The notes beneath the pieces are model-generated. The model was not told where the DNA came from and did not search any database. It worked only from the letters and a program-made list of their open reading frames with translations. Shown here piece by piece: positions 53,531 to 61,126 of a stretch of 61,126 bases of DNA. A program made the translations under genes and the position numbers. The stretch spans positions 1-61,126 of the forward strand of contig CANPOY010000013.1 of the NCBI GenBank assembly GCA_947575805.1. Direction: 5' to 3'. The first letter of the stretch is position 1. Each line of letters starts with the position of its first letter. Source of the stretch: an uncultured Lachnospiraceae bacterium. GTDB lineage: Bacteria; Bacillota; Clostridia; Lachnospirales; Lachnospiraceae.

Positions 53531-54928
53531 ATGGTCTTTTCAAGCATTCCGTTTCTTTATTATTTTCTTCCCTGTACGCTGCTGCTGTATTTCGCGGCGC
53601 CCCGCAGGCTGAAGAATGCGGTGCTTCTCCTGACAAGTGTGGTTTTCTACGCATGGGGAGAGCCGAAGTTTGTGATTGTGATGCTTCTGACTATCCTGCA
53701 GGGATATGTATTCGGAATTCTGACGGAAAAGAGCGGAGGCCGCCGGGCGAAGATGTACCTGGCAGTCTCCGCTGTTATTAGTCTTGGTTTGCTGGGGTAT
53801 TGCAAATATGCGGATTTCTTTATCAGGAATTTTAATGCCGCCACCGGACTGTCGATTCCTCTTTTAAAGGTGACGCTTCCTATCGGTATCAGCTTTTATA
53901 CATTTCAGATCCTGAGCTATGTGGCAGATGTCTGCCGGGGGAATGTACGGGCGCAGCGCAGCTTTATAGATCTGGCGGCATATGTGGCTATGTTTCCCCA
54001 GCTGATTGCAGGGCCCATTGTCAGATACTCGGACATTGCCGGACAGCTAAGCGACAGGGAACACAGCTTTGCCGGGAGTGCCCTGGGAGTCCGCCGATTT
54101 GTTGTGGGCATGGGAAAGAAGGTTCTGATCGCCAATACTCTGGGAGAGCTTGCCAACATATGCAGGGATTCCGGGGATAAGTCTGTGCTGCTCTTCTGGT
54201 TGTACGGGGTGGCATGCACGCTGCAGATATATTTTGATTTCTCGGGTTACAGCGATATGGCTATCGGCCTTGGGAAAATATTCGGCTTCGATTTTCCGGA
54301 GAATTTTAATTATCCCTATATCTCGAAAAGCATCACCGAGTTCTGGCGCAGGTGGCATATGTCTCTGGGGTCCTGGTTTCGGGATTATGTGTATATTCCG
54401 CTGGGAGGAAACCGGGTAAAGAAGCCCCGCTGGCTCTGCAATCTGCTGATCGTGTGGTTCCTCACGGGATTCTGGCATGGCGCTGAGTGGAATTTTATTG
54501 TCTGGGGGCTCTTTTTCGGCGTGCTGCTGATCGTGGAAAAGCTGGCGCTGGCGAAGGTGCTGGACAGGACGGGGATTTTAAAATACATTTATGTAATGCT
54601 GGCGGTAACGCTCAGTTTTGTAGTCTTTGATGCCGCAAGCATTTCGGAGGCATGGTTCTATATCAAGGCTATGTTCGGCGGAGGTGGATTCCCCGCTGTT
54701 TCCCGGGAAGCCCTGTATTATCTGAGGAGCTTCGGCCCGCTTCTGATAACGGCAGTCATCGGTGCCACCCCCCTGGTGTCTCTTGGAATCAGAAAGCTAA
54801 GGGAGAAAGGAAAGGCAGCCGGAGTGTTAAATTGTCTGGAGCCGGCGGCACTGCTGCTGCTGATGCTTGTGATCACAGGTTACATTGTGGACGGATCTTT
54901 TAACCCGTTCCTGTATTTTAGATTCTGA
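53531..54928 (+). CDS. MBOAT-family membrane O-acyltransferase
   Basis: This 465-residue polytopic protein matches the AlgI/DltB-type MBOAT family. Characteristic segments are FFIRNFNAATGLSIPLLKVT, PIGISFYTFQILSYVAD, FDFSGYSDMAIGLGKIFGFD, FWRRWHMSLGSWFRDYVYIP and FLTGFWHGAEWNFIVWG with the catalytic His. It O-acetylates or acylates a surface polymer. The next gene encodes a DHHW protein, the usual partner that transfers the acyl group outside the membrane. GAGGGAAAGAGC precedes the ATG. Confidence 0.93.
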   Translation: MVFSSIPFLYYFLPCTLLLYFAAPRRLKNAVLLLTSVVFYAWGEPKFVIVMLLTILQGYVFGILTEKSGGRRAKMYLAVSAVISLGLLGYCKYADFFIRNFNAATGLSIPLLKVTLPIGISFYTFQILSYVADVCRGNVRAQRSFIDLAAYVAMFPQLIAGPIVRYSDIAGQLSDREHSFAGSALGVRRFVVGMGKKVLIANTLGELANICRDSGDKSVLLFWLYGVACTLQIYFDFSGYSDMAIGLGKIFGFDFPENFNYPYISKSITEFWRRWHMSLGSWFRDYVYIPLGGNRVKKPRWLCNLLIVWFLTGFWHGAEWNFIVWGLFFGVLLIVEKLALAKVLDRTGILKYIYVMLAVTLSFVVFDAASISEAWFYIKAMFGGGGFPAVSREALYYLRSFGPLLITAVIGATPLVSLGIRKLREKGKAAGVLNCLEPAALLLLMLVITGYIVDGSFNPFLYFRF

Positions 54929-54973
54929 TGCGGTTTAAGTATTGAAAACAGAAAGAATTCGGAGGAAAAGCAG

Positions 54974-56074
54974 TTGACAGAAGAAGTGAAAAATAAGGTA
55001 GTGGTTTTGTCCGCGGTGGTCTTTTTGCTGGGATTCTTCCTCTGGTGTCTGTTAAAGCCGGCGGGTGCGGTCTCCGAAAGTGAGCGGCGGGCTCTTGCTG
55101 CCAGGCCGGACATTACGGTATCCGGTCTGATGTCGGGGAAGTTTACCCGGGATTTTGAAAGCTATGCTATGGACCAGTTTCCGCTGCGGGACGGCTTTCG
55201 GACCTTGAAAGCCTTGATGTCCCGGTATCTTCTGGGACAGAAGGACGTGGGTGGAATCTACGAGGCCGGGGGCTATGTCTCAAAGCTGGAATATCCCCTG
55301 GATACGGATTCACTTGACAATGCGGCCGTCAGGTTCCGGAACATTTACGACAAGTACCTGGACGGTCAGGACGTGAAGGTATATTTGTCCATAATACCCG
55401 ACAAGAACATGTTTCTGGCCGGGCAAAACGGTTATCCTGCCATGGATTACGGGGAGCTTGCCACATATCTGCAGAAAAAAGCGGATTACATGGGGTATAT
55501 TGACATCTATGACTGCCTGGAGCTTGCGGATTACTATAAAACGGACACTCACTGGCGGCAGGAGAAAATCACGGATGTGGCCGAACGCCTGGCGGCGGGA
55601 ATGGGTGTCACACTCTCCGGACAGTATACGGTCAGGCTTCTGGAGCATCCCTTTTACGGAGTTTACCGGGGACAGGCGGCACTGCCTCTTCCGGCGGAAG
55701 AAATCTATTATCTGGACAGCACTGTATTGGATTCCTGCCGGGTATTTGATTATGAGACAAATGGGGAAATTTCCGTATATGACATGGAGAAGGCCGTGGG
55801 CCGGGATCCCTATGAGATGTTCCTGGCGGGGCCCAGGTCTCTGCTGAAGATAGAAAATGACGCCGCGGATACGGACAGGAGGCTTATTGTCTTCCGGGAT
55901 TCTTTCGGCAGCAGCATTGCACCCCTTTTGGTGGAGGGATACAGGGAAATCACGCTGATAGATATTCGTTACCTTTCCAGCCAGCTGCTGGGAAATTATG
56001 TGGAGTTTGATAACTGCGACGTGCTGTTTCTGTACAGCACGCTGGTGCTGAATAACAGCGAGACCCTGAAATAA
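54974..56074 (+). CDS. DHHW-family (AlgJ/AlgX-like) surface O-acylation partner
   Basis: This 366-residue protein has one N-terminal membrane anchor (about residues 9-28) and an exported SGNH-like domain. The DHHW-family catalytic motif is TDTHW, and the Ser-containing RDSFGSSIAPLL fits the conserved GDSF-like position near the C-terminus. The TTG start at 54974 follows GGAGGAAAAGCAG. It directly follows the MBOAT gene, as in acetylation clusters for exopolysaccharide. The polymer is unknown because no synthase is in the window. Confidence 0.88.
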   Translation: MTEEVKNKVVVLSAVVFLLGFFLWCLLKPAGAVSESERRALAARPDITVSGLMSGKFTRDFESYAMDQFPLRDGFRTLKALMSRYLLGQKDVGGIYEAGGYVSKLEYPLDTDSLDNAAVRFRNIYDKYLDGQDVKVYLSIIPDKNMFLAGQNGYPAMDYGELATYLQKKADYMGYIDIYDCLELADYYKTDTHWRQEKITDVAERLAAGMGVTLSGQYTVRLLEHPFYGVYRGQAALPLPAEEIYYLDSTVLDSCRVFDYETNGEISVYDMEKAVGRDPYEMFLAGPRSLLKIENDAADTDRRLIVFRDSFGSSIAPLLVEGYREITLIDIRYLSSQLLGNYVEFDNCDVLFLYSTLVLNNSETLK

Positions 56075-56111
56075 ATCAGAAAAGAGATAAATCAGGAGGT
56101 TAAAACGGGAA

Positions 56112-57635
56112 ATGGGTGTATTATCTGATCTGGAGCCGAAAAACGTGTTCCGCTTTTTCGAGGAGATTACAAGGATTCCTCACGGGTCGGGAAATGTGGA
56201 ACAAATCAGCGATTATCTGGCGGGCTTTGCAAAAGAAAGGAAGCTTTTCTTTCTGCAGGATGCACTGAAGAATATTATTATCGTCAAGGAAGCAACTCCC
56301 GGCTATGAGCAGGAGCCGGCGGTGATCCTGCAGGGGCATATGGACATGGTGGCGGTGAAAAAGCCGGACTGCCCCATTGATATGAAGAATCAGGGGCTGC
56401 GGGTTGCTGTGGACGGAGATCTGGTTTATGCGGAGGGTACCAGCCTGGGCGGCGACGATGGCATTGCGGTGGCTTATTCCCTGGCGCTTCTGGATTCCGA
56501 CACCGTCAGACATCCGAAGCTGGAGGTGGTTATTACCGTGGACGAGGAAGTGGGCATGGACGGGGCCAGGGGGATTGACTTATCCATGCTTACCGGAAAT
56601 CGTATGATTAATCTGGATTCCGAAGAAGAGGGGATTTTTCTCACAAGCTGTGCAGGAGGAGCCCGGGTGAAATGTGGGCTGTCTCTGGGTGGGTGCCAGC
56701 CGGCGGACAGTACAAGTATTGCTTATGTGATCACGGTGGGAGGGCTGTTAGGCGGTCATTCCGGCGGCGAGATACATAAGGAGCGGGGCAATTCCAATTG
56801 TATCTTCGGAAGGCTGCTGAGCAGGCTGTGCGGGAAGATGCCGGTGCGGCTTGCGTCGGTGCGGGGCGGCCTGGCGGATAACGCCATTCCCAGAGAGACT
56901 GCGGGCGTGGTGGTGATTGCCGGTAAGGACAGGGAAGTATTTTTGTCTGTCCTTGACAGGGTGGAGAAGGAGATCCGCGGGGAGCTGTCCGGAAAGGATC
57001 CCGGCTTTTACATCAAGGCTGCGGAATGTGAGAGAGAGGGCCTGGCCTGCGCGGGCATTGAAGATACCAGACGTGGGGCAGCTTTCCTTTGCGCCCTTCC
57101 AAACGGTGTCCAGGCCATGAGCGCCGACATGCCGGGACTGGTGGAAACCTCCCTGAACATGGGGATTCTGGAGTACGATGGAGGCATGGAGAAGCCTGGC
57201 ACGGCGGATCAGGCAGAGTTCTCCACGGAGAAGCCTGGCACGGTTTTAGTGGCAGACTTCTCCGTGCGCAGCAGCATAGAGAGCGCAAAACATGCCCTGA
57301 TCGGCAAGCTGCAGGCAGTGACGGAGCTTGCCGGGGGAACCGTTACCGTTACCGGCGATTATCCCGGATGGAGGTTCCGGAAGGACTCGCCGCTGCGGGA
57401 GAAGATGGTCAGAATATATCGGGAGATGTATGGCAGGGAGCCCAGGGTGGAGGCGATTCATGCAGGTCTGGAGTGCGGCATTCTGGGAAGTAAGATTCCG
57501 GATCTGGACTGTGTTTCCATAGGCCCGGATATGCAGGACATCCACACCACGGAGGAGACCTTAAGTATTTCATCCACAGCCAGGGTCTGGGAGTATCTGG
57601 TGTGCCTGCTGGAGACGAAGGACGGGGCTGATTGA
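56112..57635 (+). CDS. pepD: Aminoacyl-histidine dipeptidase (PepD, M20C)
   Basis: This 507-residue metallopeptidase hydrolyses Xaa-His and other dipeptides in the cytoplasm. The M20C ligands are visible: LQGHMDMVAV, GGDDGIAVA, TVDEEVGMDGA, NLDSEEEGIF, and the C-terminal DMQDIHTTEE. A stretch at about residues 355-380 repeats EKPGT twice (57187-57242), encoded by a duplicated 15-17 base segment, and lengthens the lid domain slightly. CAGGAGGT precedes the ATG. The beta-galactosidase gene follows after about 140 bases. Confidence 0.93.
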   Translation: MGVLSDLEPKNVFRFFEEITRIPHGSGNVEQISDYLAGFAKERKLFFLQDALKNIIIVKEATPGYEQEPAVILQGHMDMVAVKKPDCPIDMKNQGLRVAVDGDLVYAEGTSLGGDDGIAVAYSLALLDSDTVRHPKLEVVITVDEEVGMDGARGIDLSMLTGNRMINLDSEEEGIFLTSCAGGARVKCGLSLGGCQPADSTSIAYVITVGGLLGGHSGGEIHKERGNSNCIFGRLLSRLCGKMPVRLASVRGGLADNAIPRETAGVVVIAGKDREVFLSVLDRVEKEIRGELSGKDPGFYIKAAECEREGLACAGIEDTRRGAAFLCALPNGVQAMSADMPGLVETSLNMGILEYDGGMEKPGTADQAEFSTEKPGTVLVADFSVRSSIESAKHALIGKLQAVTELAGGTVTVTGDYPGWRFRKDSPLREKMVRIYREMYGREPRVEAIHAGLECGILGSKIPDLDCVSIGPDMQDIHTTEETLSISSTARVWEYLVCLLETKDGAD

Positions 57636-57727
57636 ATCGGTGAAGCAGGAATGTTTGTCCAGCCAAAAAAAGACATGCAGAGGATAAAAAATTACATTCT
57701 GCAAATCGGTCTGCCGTGATATAGTAA

Positions 57728-60856
<3,129 letters not shown>

Positions 60857-61028
60857 GAGCAAAGTGAAAGGAATGGCGAATGTACGTAATTGTGTGATAT
60901 TTGTTGCTGTCAATGCGTGAGAATTGTTTTAAGATAACGAGTATAGAAGTGACGTTATACTATGCAAAAGGTACTACCCGTATTGCAGAACGGTTGCCTT
61001 GAAATTTAGTTAAATTCTAGTAAGAACC

Positions 61029-61069
61029 AGAAAATAACCGCATTCCTTTGGCGAGGGCGGTTATTTTCT
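61029..61069 (+). terminator. Terminator downstream of lacZ
   Basis: AGAAAATAACCGC (61029-61041) and GCGGTTATTTTCT (61057-61069) pair over 13 bases with a 15-base loop, followed by a short T-rich tail. The region 60857-61028 before it has no recognisable gene; only AGTATA/TATACT-type short inverted repeats are seen. Confidence 0.8.
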
Positions 61070-61126
61070 TGCATTACGGCTTTAGCCCGTTGAGGGCATT
61101 GGAGTTTTTCGTGTTCCGAAAAATGG

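Overview
The window looks like a chromosomal segment from a Gram-positive anaerobe of the Clostridia, most likely a Lachnospiraceae member. The evidence is the gene repertoire (DUF4250 protein, CD1871A-type CXXC peptide, ASKHA/DUF4445 protein, PPi-dependent phosphofructokinase, DUF2935, lipoproteins with the CMDxxCSH motif), AGGAGG-type ribosome sites, TTG/GTG starts, and TTGACA-17-TATAAT promoters. The genus cannot be fixed from sequence alone. No tRNA, rRNA, CRISPR array, transposase or phage structural gene was seen.

Region 1 (1-11.7 kb) is accessory and more AT-rich than the rest. It holds the end of an AlbA/Schlafen-like ATP-binding regulator, a short interval of gene debris, a complete four-gene Wadjet defence operon (jetA-jetB-jetC-jetD, each overlapping the next), two ABC exporter half-transporters and a decayed MarR gene. 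Region 2 (11.7-19.4 kb) holds an SRAP repair protein, a cold-shock gene with a structured leader, and a membrane-anchored EIIA-like protein that has lost both phospho-histidines. These are followed by an acetyltransferase/CXXC peptide/polyferredoxin/TlpA operon and a copper unit: a CsoR repressor with two operator boxes and a CopA ATPase carrying a CopZ-like domain at its C-terminus.

Region 3 (19.5-23.7 kb) has ClpB, a DUF4250 protein and an ASKHA-domain protein. Region 4 (23.7-34.85 kb) is a signalling block. It contains a REC-HD-GYP regulator, a free Hpt protein, a soluble PAS histidine kinase and a second REC-HD-GYP regulator with broken metal ligands, followed by cheR, cheB, a CheY, cheA, cheW and one transmembrane chemoreceptor, closed by a terminator. 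No flagellar or pilus genes accompany it. The kinase, Hpt and two receivers could form a split phosphorelay that feeds cyclic-di-GMP turnover next to the chemosensory array. A GGDEF-EAL protein at 51.2 kb adds another c-di-GMP component.

Region 5 (35-51 kb) is mixed metabolism and repair: a cysteine desulfidase-like protein, a polysaccharide deacetylase, a DUF2935 protein, a multicopper oxidase remnant, a dGTPase, and a propeller-type lipoprotein with a decayed paralogue. It continues with an ABC transporter whose permease is split by a frameshift at a T6 run, an ECF sigma factor, a DUF2461 protein, a Y-family polymerase with a LexA-like box in its promoter, a DUF5060/DUF5605 glycosidase, and PPi-phosphofructokinase on the minus strand. 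Region 6 (51.2-61.1 kb) carries the GGDEF-EAL protein, a lipoprotein, an MBOAT acyltransferase with its DHHW partner, a PepD-type dipeptidase and a GH2 beta-galactosidase. Nearly all genes are on the plus strand; the exceptions are the cold-shock gene and the phosphofructokinase.
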